This document shows positions 1-10,393 of a DNA stretch of 64,000 bases, one piece after another (within the stretch, counting starts at the first letter, position 1; the number at the start of each line of letters is the position of its first letter). This DNA is from Argyresthia goedartella (Eukaryota; Arthropoda; Insecta; Lepidoptera; Argyresthiidae): positions 27,341,674-27,405,673 of the forward strand of contig OX463808.1 in assembly GCA_949825045.1 (NCBI GenBank). Direction: 5' to 3'. Position numbers and translations under genes: made by a program. Below the pieces are notes generated by a model. That model did not search any database. It saw only the letters and a program-made list of their open reading frames with translations, and was not told the origin of the DNA.

Positions 1-398
1 TGGTCAATCGCTCTAGGCCACTGCTGCTTCATGATAACGCTAGACCACACACTGCTCAACAGACGGCTACCATATTAGAGGAGCTTCAATTGAAATGTCT
101 AAGACATCCACCGTACTCTCCGGACCTTTTTCCAACAGATTACCATTTTTTTCGAAATTTGGATAACTTCTTGAAAGGGAAAAAATTCAACTCCGATGGG
201 GCAGTCCAAACCGCCTTCAAAGATTTTATTGATTCCCGTCCGAATGTTTTTTTTAGTAAAGGGATCGAAGAACTGCTTATGAGATGGCAAAAGTGTAAAG
301 ATAGCTATGGTACATACTTTGATTAAATTATATTTAAAAAAAAAACACTTTATGTTCCTCCCATGCAAAACGCCAATTTCATATGTAAGGACCTAATA
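1..398 (+). mobile_element. mariner element, 3' half (cut by the window edge)
   Basis: The 3' part of a mariner-type DNA transposon enters from the left edge. It holds the end of the transposase (to 326) and a short 3' UTR. The segment 366-398 ends in TGTAAGGACCTAATA and reads like the outer 3' inverted repeat, with a TA at its end. The 5' half and the matching 5' repeat lie outside the window, so boundary and age cannot be confirmed. Confidence 0.8.
3..326 (+). CDS. mariner DD34D transposase, C-terminal part
   Basis: This is the C-terminal half of a Tc1/mariner transposase, the DDE enzyme that cuts and pastes the element at TA sites. Reading from base 3, the frame is open to the TAA at 324-326. 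Two of the three catalytic acidic residues are visible: the D of HDNARPH and, 34 residues on, the D of PTDYHFF after YSPDL. That spacing is the mariner D34D signature. The first catalytic D and the DNA-binding domain lie upstream of the window. No frameshift is seen in this part, but completeness cannot be judged. A second, badly broken mariner lies near 55.6 kb. Confidence 0.85.
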   Translation, partial: VNRSRPLLLHDNARPHTAQQTATILEELQLKCLRHPPYSPDLFPTDYHFFRNLDNFLKGKKFNSDGAVQTAFKDFIDSRPNVFFSKGIEELLMRWQKCKDSYGTYFD

Positions 399-753
399 TT
401 AAGTCAAAATCGTTGAAATGAGATATTTCATTACTATCAAGTATCAAAATTGCTCTTTCGTGCTTTCAGGATTGCCAACGCATGGACAGCGCATAGATGG
501 CGCCCGCTTTTATTTCTACTCAATTTTTCCAACCGATTATATTTTTCCAGTATTTTTCGCTATTATGTTATCAAACCTATTTACCAGTGACTCTGTGAGC
601 TGTAGACCTCGCGAGCGACACAGGAAAATTTGCGTTTTTTTTTCTATTATTTCCCATCCCTCAAACCCCCGCTCTTACCGTTTATCGGATGAACAACTGA
701 AATTATTATAAATAAAATAACCCGACTACATTTTCTTTCAATACATACTTATG
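399..753. other. intergenic, nothing recognised
   Basis: AT-rich sequence with no recognisable coding frame or repeat structure; open frames here are short and compositionally random. Confidence 0.5.
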
Positions 754-830
754 AATGCACCTGGTTACGAACATGGAGTATGAAAGTATAACTTTGTAAC
801 GCCAGAAGTCCACCATTTCAAAAAAAAATA
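754..830 (+). repeat. short fragment of the ~660-bp GGAACCCT repeat
   Basis: The words ATGCACCTGGTTAC, CATGGAGTATGAAAGTA and AACTTTGTAA appear here in the same order as in the longer copies at 26.6 kb, 49.9-50.6 kb and 56.1-56.75 kb. Only the internal part is kept. Confidence 0.6.
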
Positions 831-903
831 TGACTTGGCAAAAAAAACTATTTCATTTCATTTCATCGGTTGAGAAATGCGACCTGTAGATGAGAACATC
901 GTA

Positions 904-1031
904 ACAGACGGACAGACATACGAAAGCATTTTTGCTGAACCTGAAACGAAGACACTCACACAATAAATCAATCGAGTGTCTTCCGTTTCAGGTTCGGAAA
1001 AAAAACTTTCGTATGACCGTCCGCCGTCTGT
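904..1031. repeat. imperfect hairpin repeat with 54-58-bp arms
   Basis: The left arm 904-957 begins ACAGACGG and ends GAAGACACTC. It is the imperfect reverse complement of 974-1031, which begins GAGTGTCTTC and ends CCGTCTGT. The spacer is about 16 bp. This fold-back form is typical of a small MITE or of two opposed copies of one repeat. No target duplication was found. Confidence 0.6.
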
Positions 1032-1034
1032 CCC

Positions 1035-1812
1035 GCTGTCTGTCTGTCCGGAAGTTCTCCTCTACAGTACTCGAGCTTACTATTATTATAGTCAAAATCG
1101 TTTTTGACAACTTCAAGAGCATATAGTAACGAATTTAAACCGTTTGGTACCGGCGTAAGGCATATTTTCAATGTATGTTCACATATTAATGATCGCCCTG
1201 ACTGCGTAGATACCTTTGACGATCTGTGCGTTCTGATATTTTCACCTGTTTTTGTGTTCCGAATTTATTGAAAAGTCGGTGCTCCTATATTTATGACAAA
1301 TTGCACGATCTGATCTTATTAAGCTTGTGTAACGAATTTATTGAAATGTAATGTTGCTCCTAATTATTTGAGTACCTAGGCCGCTACGATATATTTGATA
1401 CTGACACAGTCACAAATTGCGCTTAAATCGTTTATTATTTCTCTCACAGCTCGTGTACTATATTTAAACATCTGCTGCCAAAAATATTTCCTGGGCTATT
1501 ACTAATTGACATAAATAGGCAATGCGAAATCAGCCAATGCACCTTTATACGACGTCCTTGCAGACCAGCCGGCCGATAGTGTAGTCGGGCTCTTAACCAG
1601 TATGATGTATAAGTATATGATTTTTGCTAGTGTGCACTTTATATTGATTCTGTATATGCCGAATTACGGGGAATAATAAAACGAGCGAATAAATGATGCC
1701 ATGAACAGCAGAATTTCATTAAATGATCGAATAAATACTGAATTCCAAGAAAAATATATCTATCGAGTTGCGTGTAAAATTACTGAATGGAACTAACGTT
1801 TGGGCTAAATAA
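1035..1812. other. intergenic, nothing recognised
   Basis: No coding frame, hairpin or known repeat seen; AT-rich unique-looking sequence. Confidence 0.5.
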
Positions 1813-1814
1813 AT

Positions 1815-1912
1815 ACTGTCTAGTGGTCGGTCAGGGTAGGTGAAAGTTGGATGGGGAGAGCGAAGAGAAGCCAACTTTTTGGTTGGTGTTATGAACATCT
1901 AAGAACATTGTG
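1815..1912 (+). repeat. GCGAAGC-core repeat, copy f (degenerate)
   Basis: This matches the core repeat seen best at 22.79 kb and 54.70 kb: GGGTAGGTGAA, a GC-rich middle with GAGCGAAG, then GTTATGAACATCTAAGAAC. The stem bases differ from the other copies, though AAAGTTGG and CCAACTTT can still pair across the loop. Confidence 0.55.
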
Positions 1913-1957
1913 GTCCAATGTAGAGAAGACGCAAAAAAGACGATTGCTTAGTGTATG
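1905..1957 (+). repeat. LINE 3' UTR fragment, left piece (split by BEL element 1)
   Basis: The sequence GTGGTCCAATGTAGAGAAGA and what follows matches the 3' UTR of the LINE-B copy on the minus strand at 15.72-15.80 kb. The match resumes after the BEL element, at 10,399. The original fragment was therefore contiguous and was split by that insertion. Confidence 0.7.
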
Positions 1958-2170
1958 TGTACAAGCATGCACATCGTTGGTATTCACTGTACTTTTATAA
2001 CCTAGATAATTATTGTAAATTAAGCATAACACGTAGTTTACCTTTCTAGGCTAAAGACTAGTCTGAGTTAGTTGCAATAAAGCACTCGGTACAATTACCA
2101 GTTAACGTCTTTCCTTCGGAACCTACAACATACATCCTACAACAACACGTTACGAGCTAAGGCTCGTACA
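1958..2170 (+). repeat. 5' LTR of BEL element 1
   Basis: 213 bp, from TGTACAAGCATGC to GGCTCGTACA. It contains a TATA-like TTTTATAA at 1,993-2,000 and an AATAAA polyadenylation signal at 2,076-2,081, so it can supply both promoter and poly(A) functions. Confidence 0.93.
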
Positions 2171-2172
2171 TT

Positions 2173-2190
2173 TGGTCCTTCGAGCAAAGT
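2173..2190 (+). promoter_or_regulatory. candidate primer binding site
   Basis: TGGTCCTTCGAGC begins two bases after the LTR. A PBS normally starts TGG (complement of tRNA CCA) at this position. I did not identify the tRNA. Confidence 0.6.
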
Positions 2191-2283
2191 TGATTGTGGT
2201 TACGGTTATTCCTACTCACTACGGGATAATACGTGATTGGAGTCAGCGTATCGGCGCCGTTGGAAACACAGGACGTTGTAAAA

Positions 2284-2600
2284 CCACAAACATCCGTCCG
2301 GGGGTCAACTTCGGCGGGAACAAACAGCCGTCTGGAGCCAGGAGGCGCCAGCGGGAACAAACATCCGTCCGGGGGTCAACTTCGGCGGGAACAAACAGCC
2401 GTCTGGAGCCAGGAGGCGCCAGCGGGTACAAACATCCGTCCGGGGGTCAACTTCAGCGGGAACAAACATCCGTCCGGGGGTCAACTTCGGCGGGAACAAA
2501 CAGCCTTCTGGAGCCAGGAGGCGCCAGCGGGTACAAACATCCGTCTGGAGGTCATCTGCGACGGGAACAAACAGCCGTCCGGGGTCAGCAGACTTGGGCA
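2284..2600 (+). repeat. leader tandem array in BEL element 1
   Basis: Nine GC-rich subunits of about 33-39 bp, each beginning near ACAAACAKCCGTCYGG, at about 2,284, 2,318, 2,354, 2,388, 2,427, 2,460, 2,494, 2,533 and 2,567. Two subunit types alternate imperfectly, one with GGGGGTCAACTTCGGCGGG and one with AGCCAGGAGGCGCCAGCGGG. The array lies in the untranslated leader just before the gag start. Open frames across it on both strands are repeat artefacts. Confidence 0.85.
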
Positions 2601-2615
2601 TAACAAAACAACAAA

Positions 2616-5600
2616 ATGGCAGACAAATTGGGAGATGTGCTGAAACAACAGGCGGTCATCATTGATCAAATCAAGGGCATAGGCGACAATTTCAACAAAG
2701 ATGGACCATCAAGGAAGAACAAGGAGTACCTGAGGGTCCGTTTGGAGCGGTTACAACTAAACTGGGAGCAATTTGAGCTCAATCATTCGCGCCTGATGAG
2801 CAAGGAAGATAAAACATCTGAGTACTTCACCGACAACGTCTACGAGAAAGCTAAAGCGAGCTACCTGTCCATCAAGCAAGCAATTTCGGGATACGAGCAA
2901 AGGATGCGTCAACAAGAGGTGCAAGAGCAAGTTCAGGATTACAACACCGACCCCAAGGCTACACAATCAGCTACATCATCGGCTTCACATTCCGGAACAA
3001 AGGTGTTGGAGCTTCTGGGCGAGCAACGATCAAACATCAAAGCTTTAGAACGAACCATAAGAAATGTGAACATCGACTATATCTCGGAAAAATGGCAGTT
3101 AGAAGACAAACTGAAGACTATATCAACTCGCTGGCAAACTTTCGACAATATGTACTGGAAGCTGGATAACCTGCTTGATGACACAACAGAGTACGAAATG
3201 GAGTATAATAGGCTGGAAAAGTTATTCGACGAGGCAAAATCGCTCATCAACGGAAAAATGGGAAATATTCAACATAGGGAACAATCGACACCGAAAATAG
3301 AAATCCCGACATTCGACGGGAATTACTCCAAATGGACTACATTCAAAGATTTGTTCACGGAGACTGTGCACAACAACAAAAACATATCGCCGGCCCAGAA
3401 AATGCAACATTTAAAAACAAAACTTAAGGGGGAAGCAGAACGCCTGGTACAGCATTTACACGTTAGCGCCAACAACTATAAAGACTGTTGGGAAATATTG
3501 GAACATCGTTACGACAATCTTCGTCTCCTCTTCGGATACTATGCGAACTTATTGCTCAACCAACCTAACATACAACAAGCAACCGCGACCCAGGTGAAAA
3601 GACTACACGACACGACGTTGGAGAACATCAATGCTATTGCAAACTTAAACATTGATACTAGCGGATGGGAACCATTGGTGGTGCATATCCTTCAACAAAA
3701 ACTGGATCCCGAGACCCTGCAGTCGTATATCGAATCGCTAGAATCACCTCGGGAACTGCCAAAACTCGATAGCTTTTTGGGCTACCTCGAACACAAATTC
3801 ATCTCATTGGAGTCCAGCAACAGTAAAGCTCCAGGGAACAACTACAACAACAAGGAACAGAACAAGAATTCGTCAAACAACAACCCTCCCTTTTTCAAGT
3901 CGGTTAATAAAAAGGGGGCAGCCAGTTCAACGTTCAAACCACGAACCTATTATACAGCAAAGAGAACGTGCCCGCGCTGTAATGGAGAACATGGATTATA
4001 CGCGTGCCAAGAGTTTTTGCACCTTGAACCTTTGGCTAAATTACGAGAAGTTGAAAAACTGAGAGTATGCAGCAACTGCCTGTTTGGACACAACGGGGAT
4101 ATTTGCAGATCAAACAAAAAATGTAAAGAGTGCAATGGGTCGCACAGCACATTGCTGCACGAGGCAATATCTAGGCCAAGCAAGTCAGCAAGCCAGCAAG
4201 TGAACCGGCACAGCACGCACGTATCGAGTACGGAAACAAACGAAGTACTGTTGGCCACAGCAAAACTTATGGTGCAAGCCAACGACGGAACTTATGTAAC
4301 GCTGAGAGCTTTACTCGACCAAGGTTCTCAGATAACAATGATAACAGAGGACGCTGTGCAACGGCTACAACTCAAGAGGATCAAAAACAATGCTGATGTA
4401 ACTGGGTTGGGAACAACACCCAACAAATGCAAGGGAGAAATCCATCTCGATTGCAAAGCTCTACACAACGACTACAACTTCGTCATGGGTGCCTTAATTA
4501 TGAGGCGACTGACCAACAAGCTGCCTAACAGATCGTTCGATGTGGACTCTTGGAAGCATTTACAACATTTGAAGTTGGCGGACCCAGAGTTCAACATAAC
4601 AGGAGAGATCGATATTTTATTGGGCGCTGATATTTATCCGGAATTGATAATGGAAGGCCTGATTAAAACAAACAATCAAGCAATTATTGCGCAACAAACA
4701 CGGTTGGGATGGGTGATATGCGGAAAATTCTCCCAAAGGACTTTCAACTGTCATGTCACCATCAACAATATGGAAGATATCAGCAATTTTTGGGAACAGG
4801 AGGAGATAGCAAGCAACCAAGTTGAAACTAGCTCGGAAGACTTCTGCGAAAAAATGTATGCGGAAACAACAGAGCGACTTCTTGACGGACGATACCAGAT
4901 TCGCCTCCCGATGAAGAAGGACTTCAAGAACAAGCTGGGACTATCAAAACCACAAGCTATTGCACAGTATAAACAATTAGTGCGCAAGCTTAACAAAAAC
5001 AAAGAATTTTCCCAACGCTACAATGACTTCATGGCCGAATATGAACAATTGGGTCATATGGAGATATCAAATAAACAAGAACAGCTTCAATATTATCTAC
5101 CGCACCACGGAATCTTGAGAATGGAAGCGGTCACAACAAAGCTAAGAGTAGTATTTAACGCCTCGGCAAAAACAACAAGCGGATTCAGTCTCAATGACTT
5201 AATGGAAACAGGACCTAATCTTCAAGCGGACCTTCAAGGACTATTACTACAGTGGCGACAGTACAAATACGTCTACTCAGCAGATATTGAGAAGATGTAC
5301 AGATTCATCGTCGTACATCCGGAAGATAGGCCACTCCAGAAAATAATTTGGCAGGATTCATCAAAGAAAATGAGAGAATTCGAATTGAAAACAATAACAT
5401 ACGGGACTAAGGCCGCGCCTTACTTAGCCCAGAAAACGTTGAAGCAGCTCGCCTCGGACGAAGGCGATAAGCTTCCTCAAGCAAAAAGCGTCCTTCAGAA
5501 CAACTTCTACATGGACGATGCACTCTTCGGAAAACATACAACAGAACAAGCAAGGTTAACAAGAGACCAGCTCATAACGCTCCTCAACAAAGGCGGGTTC

Positions 5601-8600
5601 AACCTCCGGAAATGGTCAAGCAATGACCCATCTTTAGTTGCCGATCTACCCGAAGAGATGAGAAACCCCCGAAACTTCAACTTCAGCGAAAAGGAAACAT
5701 CAAAAACACTTGGGTTGGGATGGAACCCGAAGAACGATCAATTTATGTTCACATCAACATTAGAACAAACAACAAACTATGTCAAAACAAAAAGGCATAT
5801 GTTAAGTGACGTCGCTAAGCTATTTGACCCACTTGGCTGGCTGTCGCCAGTTACGATTAAAGCAAAAATCATGTTTCAACAAGTATGGCTGTCTAAGATT
5901 TCCTGGGACGACGAATTGCCGGAGGATATCCAAAAGGAGTGGACAACTATAAGGAAGGATCTTCAAAACATACAACATTTTACAATACCGAGATGGTTGG
6001 GAATTGAAGAAACAAACTGCAACATCGAATTACATGCATTTTGCGATGCGTCAGAAAAAGCATACGCCTGCGTCGTTTACTCGAAGGTTACGTTGTCTAC
6101 CGGCGATGAGAAAATAACACTTGTCGCAGCGAAAACTAAAGTAGCGCCCATAAATAAACAAATAACGCTACCAAGATTGGAGTTGGGTGGTGCATTATTA
6201 CTAGCCCGACTGGTGGACAAAATAAAACACAGATTTGCTGAAAATCACAACATGAAGATATTTGCATGGACGGACTCAATGGTCGTGCTGGGATGGCTGC
6301 AAGGAGATGAACATCGCTGGAAACCCTATGTGGGAAACCGGGTTCAGGAGATCAAGAGTGTCGTCCCGGCTCAACAATGGAAACACGTGAAATCAAAGCA
6401 AAATCCAGCGGACTGTGCTTCCAGAGGACTCCTTCCGTCACAACTGCGGGGGTTCAACCTTTGGTGGGAAGGGCCTCATTGGCTTCGAAACAACGACGCA
6501 ACACAAATGGCTACGGAACCTTCAAGTTATTCAACAAACGAAGAAATAAAGATTCAAGCTTATCCAGCACAACAAACAGAAATGGGGGTCATCGCCAGCG
6601 TCATCGAAAAATGCAGTTCATTGTCAAGGGCTACGCGCATACTAGCGTGGGTGTCACGTTTCATAACAACGGCACGCGACCCGGCGACAAGGGGCAACTC
6701 CAAACACCTATCGTTGCAGGAAATACGACGCGCGCTACAGCGAATAGTAAAACAAGAACAAAATACGTATTTTAAATCCGAAATTAAAGATTTAAAATCA
6801 AAGGGAACTGTCAGATCCAACAGTAACATTATCAAGCTGAATCCTATCTTGGATGAAGAGGAGAACCTACGTGTCGGAGGCAGGCTGAAGAACTCAGAGT
6901 TGGGGTACACGACAAAACATCCAATAATTCTGCCATCAAACAGCAGACTGACACAGTTATTAATCGAACAAGCTCATCAACAAACATTACACGGAGGTTC
7001 CCGGCTCACGTTAAATTACCTGAGACAGCGTTATTGGATCATCAGCGGCAACAAAACAGTAAAACAAAGATTGAGACTATGCGTGCCGTGTACAAGATTC
7101 AAACCGCAAAAACAAAACCAGAGGATGGGAGACTTACCAAAAGCCAGAATAACACCATCGAGACCGTTTTACAACTGCGGCGTGGACTTCGCAGGCCCAG
7201 TAGATGTCAAGGCCAATAAAGGAAGAGGAGTCCGAACATCCAAGGGCTACATCGCCGTGTTTATCTGCATGGCAACAAAGGCCATTCATCTGGAACTGGT
7301 CTCGGATCTGAGCACCCAAGCCTTTATTTTGGCATTGAAAAGGGTGGTCAGTAGAAGGGGTCTGATAAAAAACATATGGAGTGACAACGGAACAAACCTC
7401 CTGGGAAGCAGCAGAGAACTTAAGAAACAGTTCAAGGAACAATCAACATTTAATGAAGACTTCGTGAACAAGACAAATGAGTTGGAAATCCAGTGGCATT
7501 TCATCGCACCGGCCTGGCCAACTGCGGGCGGGTTGTGGGAATCCGCTGTCAAATCCATGAAGTATCACCTGAAAAGAGTGATAGGGGAGCAAAAACTCAC
7601 ATATGAAGAGTTTTACAGCCTTCTAACATGCATAGAAGCTTGTCTCAACTCGAGGCCGCTGCTACAGCTGACCGAAGACACAGAGGATCGGGAATTTGTC
7701 CTAACTCCGGGTCACTTCTTAATCGGCGAACCTCTATTAGCAATACCAGAAGAAGATCTGAAAGGCGAAGTCAGTCTGCGAAATCGGTGGAAGTTAACCA
7801 CGAAGATGTACCAGGACTTCTGGAAGAAATGGTCATCAGACTATCTACAACACTTACAAACGAGGAGTAAGTGGAACAACAAAACAGAAAACCTTGCAGT
7901 GGGGGACGTCGTCGTTGTAAAAGAGGACAATCTTCCTCCGGGAAAATGGGCTCTAGGCCGAATACTAGAAGTACATCCGGGCAAGGACGACCTGGTGAGG
8001 GTGGTATCTCTCAAGACAGAAAAGGGATCTCTGAAGAGACCAATAACAAGACTCATCAGACTCCCCACCGAAGGCGAAGAAAAACAAAAACAAACACAAC
8101 AAACAAACAGCACACCCGGCAAGAATAAACGCATATCGATGATGAACTACATAACTATGTTCATCGTATTTATGTGTATGGTCTGCGGCTCGCAACAACA
8201 GTTTTTCGGCATGTCATCATTTGAAAAAGGAAGACAAATATATTATGACGACTTGGGAAATCTGAACACGGTTCACGACAGTTGGACAATCCTGGCGTAC
8301 TACAATATGTCTACCTACTGGAAGGGGTTCAAGGATATCCAAGGATACGTCGACCATGTAGAAAACGCCTGCCAGAACTTCGCCTATCAAGTGGTCTGCG
8401 GGAGTATCGTGTCGGAGCTACGACAAGAAATTGAGGAGCTTCAGAGCAACAACTTAGGCTTACAGTCCCGACAAAGTGGGGGAAACAGGACGAAGAGAGG
8501 CTTCTTCAATGGCGTAGGACAACTTGCGCACAGCCTAATTGGAGTTCTAGACGAAGATTTCGCGGTGCAATATCACCAAGAGATAAACAACGTCAGAGAC

Positions 8601-10043
8601 AATGAACAATATTTGCTGAAGCTGTTCAAGAATCAGACCTCTATTGTCGAAGTACAAAACAGCATCATAAGCAGGAATGAAGCAACAATGAACAAACAAC
8701 TCGGGCTCATGCGAAGCCACATCAAGAGAGCCGATGAACATATGCGGGAGTTACAACAAGACACAAAACAAAATGCCATGATGGTCTACTTTAACGCAGT
8801 CGCACTGCAAGCCAATATTATCCTGAGCAAACTCAGGAGAATACAACAAGGAGTCCTCGAGGTTATTCAAGACGTCTATCGAGGCCAAATGAACAACAAG
8901 ATAATATCCCAAGAACAAATTTTGAAGGAGATGAGCGTTATCGCCTCTCGACTTCCGGGACATTTGGCATTGCCGGTGGACAACGCCCACGAAGAAATAA
9001 GGGAGGTCTTCAAATTGATCCACGTCAAAGCACGAGCGACTCAAGAATATCTTATTATGGAAATGAAGTTGCCGCTTATAAATGACAATCAGCTACAACT
9101 ATACAGAGTTATACCTATACCGCTGATTACAAACAAACAGACCAGATCTGTGGTAACTACGTCTGAATACATCGCTATCAACATGCTGAAGGATATCTAT
9201 GTAAACTTGAGCAAAGAAGATTTACAACAGTGCACTATTTTGAAGCAAACTAAGTACATTTGCACTTTCAACAATCCCGTCTACAGTATGCGACAACATA
9301 ACAAGCCATGTGAAATAAAACTGCTAACGAATGATAACAGCACACAATGCAATGCGCTCAGTTCGACGTGCGCTAACAAATGGATCGCATTACATCGCCA
9401 CAATGTCTGGCTCTACGTCTGCTGCGAAGAATGCCACCTACGCATTATTTGCAAGGAACATATGATGTCTAAGGTCACGAGCGGAACGGGAATCATCAAC
9501 ATGGCTCAAGGATGTTCGTTGAAGAAAGACGAAAGTACGATCTACACGGACACCGAGTACCAAAACAAACTCTTCATTAACACAAGGATTGCAGTACCTA
9601 CACTGGACACCATCAACAACATGACAAAGTTAACAGCCACAGAGGACCGGGAAGATGTTGTCACCGAAGATCATTCAAATGCACTTCGGAGACTCGAGAA
9701 TCAGTTGGAGGAACTCAAGAAAAATTCTGAGTTACCGCAAACATTGTCGGAGCATGACGTGCATCAGTACGCTGTTTCCTACATAACATTGACGGTGCTG
9801 ATACTCGGAACGGTCATTGGCTGCCTAGCCTGGATCGCCGCGCGTCGTCGTCGTGATGCTGAGAGTCGTCAGGACAAACGTGTCGCCGCCACCGCCGCCG
9901 TTATCACGTCCCGAGCCGTCACCGCCGCCAGTGCTGCCACAGCCACTGCACCAGCCGAGGGGGACACCAAGACCGGAAGGAGATCGCGAACGGAACATAT
10001 CTACGCAAGACCGACCCAGAAGACTAAAATGTTTAACGTTTAA
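2616..10043 (+). CDS. BEL/Pao gag-pol-env polyprotein (2,475 aa)
   Basis: One uninterrupted frame from an ATG in good insect context (CAAAATGG). Gag covers about residues 1-450, with the region typical of BEL/Pao (DUF1759-like) around 228-390, then zinc knuckles near 452 and 485. The aspartic protease has LLDQGSQ (D568). Reverse transcriptase shows YSAD (D890) and YMDD (965-968). RNase H starts near HAFCDAS (D1144). Integrase has its H..H..C..C head near 1454-1491 and catalytic D1524, D1590 and E1642. From M1842 an envelope-like region follows in the same frame: a hydrophobic leader, a dibasic TKR cleavage site at 1959-1961 followed by GFFNGVG, and a membrane segment near 2386-2408 with a basic tail. 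The cleavage site plus hydrophobic start resembles baculovirus-F-type fusion proteins. Family assignment is firm for pol and inferred for env. Confidence 0.93.
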   Translation: MADKLGDVLKQQAVIIDQIKGIGDNFNKDGPSRKNKEYLRVRLERLQLNWEQFELNHSRLMSKEDKTSEYFTDNVYEKAKASYLSIKQAISGYEQRMRQQEVQEQVQDYNTDPKATQSATSSASHSGTKVLELLGEQRSNIKALERTIRNVNIDYISEKWQLEDKLKTISTRWQTFDNMYWKLDNLLDDTTEYEMEYNRLEKLFDEAKSLINGKMGNIQHREQSTPKIEIPTFDGNYSKWTTFKDLFTETVHNNKNISPAQKMQHLKTKLKGEAERLVQHLHVSANNYKDCWEILEHRYDNLRLLFGYYANLLLNQPNIQQATATQVKRLHDTTLENINAIANLNIDTSGWEPLVVHILQQKLDPETLQSYIESLESPRELPKLDSFLGYLEHKFISLESSNSKAPGNNYNNKEQNKNSSNNNPPFFKSVNKKGAASSTFKPRTYYTAKRTCPRCNGEHGLYACQEFLHLEPLAKLREVEKLRVCSNCLFGHNGDICRSNKKCKECNGSHSTLLHEAISRPSKSASQQVNRHSTHVSSTETNEVLLATAKLMVQANDGTYVTLRALLDQGSQITMITEDAVQRLQLKRIKNNADVTGLGTTPNKCKGEIHLDCKALHNDYNFVMGALIMRRLTNKLPNRSFDVDSWKHLQHLKLADPEFNITGEIDILLGADIYPELIMEGLIKTNNQAIIAQQTRLGWVICGKFSQRTFNCHVTINNMEDISNFWEQEEIASNQVETSSEDFCEKMYAETTERLLDGRYQIRLPMKKDFKNKLGLSKPQAIAQYKQLVRKLNKNKEFSQRYNDFMAEYEQLGHMEISNKQEQLQYYLPHHGILRMEAVTTKLRVVFNASAKTTSGFSLNDLMETGPNLQADLQGLLLQWRQYKYVYSADIEKMYRFIVVHPEDRPLQKIIWQDSSKKMREFELKTITYGTKAAPYLAQKTLKQLASDEGDKLPQAKSVLQNNFYMDDALFGKHTTEQARLTRDQLITLLNKGGFNLRKWSSNDPSLVADLPEEMRNPRNFNFSEKETSKTLGLGWNPKNDQFMFTSTLEQTTNYVKTKRHMLSDVAKLFDPLGWLSPVTIKAKIMFQQVWLSKISWDDELPEDIQKEWTTIRKDLQNIQHFTIPRWLGIEETNCNIELHAFCDASEKAYACVVYSKVTLSTGDEKITLVAAKTKVAPINKQITLPRLELGGALLLARLVDKIKHRFAENHNMKIFAWTDSMVVLGWLQGDEHRWKPYVGNRVQEIKSVVPAQQWKHVKSKQNPADCASRGLLPSQLRGFNLWWEGPHWLRNNDATQMATEPSSYSTNEEIKIQAYPAQQTEMGVIASVIEKCSSLSRATRILAWVSRFITTARDPATRGNSKHLSLQEIRRALQRIVKQEQNTYFKSEIKDLKSKGTVRSNSNIIKLNPILDEEENLRVGGRLKNSELGYTTKHPIILPSNSRLTQLLIEQAHQQTLHGGSRLTLNYLRQRYWIISGNKTVKQRLRLCVPCTRFKPQKQNQRMGDLPKARITPSRPFYNCGVDFAGPVDVKANKGRGVRTSKGYIAVFICMATKAIHLELVSDLSTQAFILALKRVVSRRGLIKNIWSDNGTNLLGSSRELKKQFKEQSTFNEDFVNKTNELEIQWHFIAPAWPTAGGLWESAVKSMKYHLKRVIGEQKLTYEEFYSLLTCIEACLNSRPLLQLTEDTEDREFVLTPGHFLIGEPLLAIPEEDLKGEVSLRNRWKLTTKMYQDFWKKWSSDYLQHLQTRSKWNNKTENLAVGDVVVVKEDNLPPGKWALGRILEVHPGKDDLVRVVSLKTEKGSLKRPITRLIRLPTEGEEKQKQTQQTNSTPGKNKRISMMNYITMFIVFMCMVCGSQQQFFGMSSFEKGRQIYYDDLGNLNTVHDSWTILAYYNMSTYWKGFKDIQGYVDHVENACQNFAYQVVCGSIVSELRQEIEELQSNNLGLQSRQSGGNRTKRGFFNGVGQLAHSLIGVLDEDFAVQYHQEINNVRDNEQYLLKLFKNQTSIVEVQNSIISRNEATMNKQLGLMRSHIKRADEHMRELQQDTKQNAMMVYFNAVALQANIILSKLRRIQQGVLEVIQDVYRGQMNNKIISQEQILKEMSVIASRLPGHLALPVDNAHEEIREVFKLIHVKARATQEYLIMEMKLPLINDNQLQLYRVIPIPLITNKQTRSVVTTSEYIAINMLKDIYVNLSKEDLQQCTILKQTKYICTFNNPVYSMRQHNKPCEIKLLTNDNSTQCNALSSTCANKWIALHRHNVWLYVCCEECHLRIICKEHMMSKVTSGTGIINMAQGCSLKKDESTIYTDTEYQNKLFINTRIAVPTLDTINNMTKLTATEDREDVVTEDHSNALRRLENQLEELKKNSELPQTLSEHDVHQYAVSYITLTVLILGTVIGCLAWIAARRRRDAESRQDKRVAATAAVITSRAVTAASAATATAPAEGDTKTGRRSRTEHIYARPTQKTKMFNV

Positions 10044-10180
10044 ATTAAAATATTTAAGATACTGTAATAACATAATATTAACAATTTAGCAAACCATTAG
10101 GGGATAACAATAACAGAAAGGTTTATAGTGATAGGCAGGGTAGTTACCCTTTATTTTCCCTGTTGGTTGATTTGGCAGCA

Positions 10181-10393
10181 TGTACAAGCATGCACATCGT
10201 TGGTATTCACTGTACTTTTATAACCTAGATAATTATTGTAAATTAAGCATAACACGTAGTTTACCTTTCTAGGCTAAAGACTAGTCTGAGTTAGTTGCAA
10301 TAAAGCACTCGGTACAATTACCAGTTAACGTCTTTCCTTCGGAACCTACAACATACATCCTACAACAACACGTTACGAGCTAAGGCTCGTACA
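10181..10393 (+). repeat. 3' LTR of BEL element 1
   Basis: 213 bp, no difference from the 5' LTR found by eye. The AATAAA lies at 10,299-10,304. It is followed directly by the target duplication GTATG. Confidence 0.93.

Noticed and set aside
2157..2669. Open frames of 60-143 codons on both strands across the BEL leader
   Set aside because: They are translations of the tandem repeat in the leader, overlap each other in several frames and have no independent protein character.
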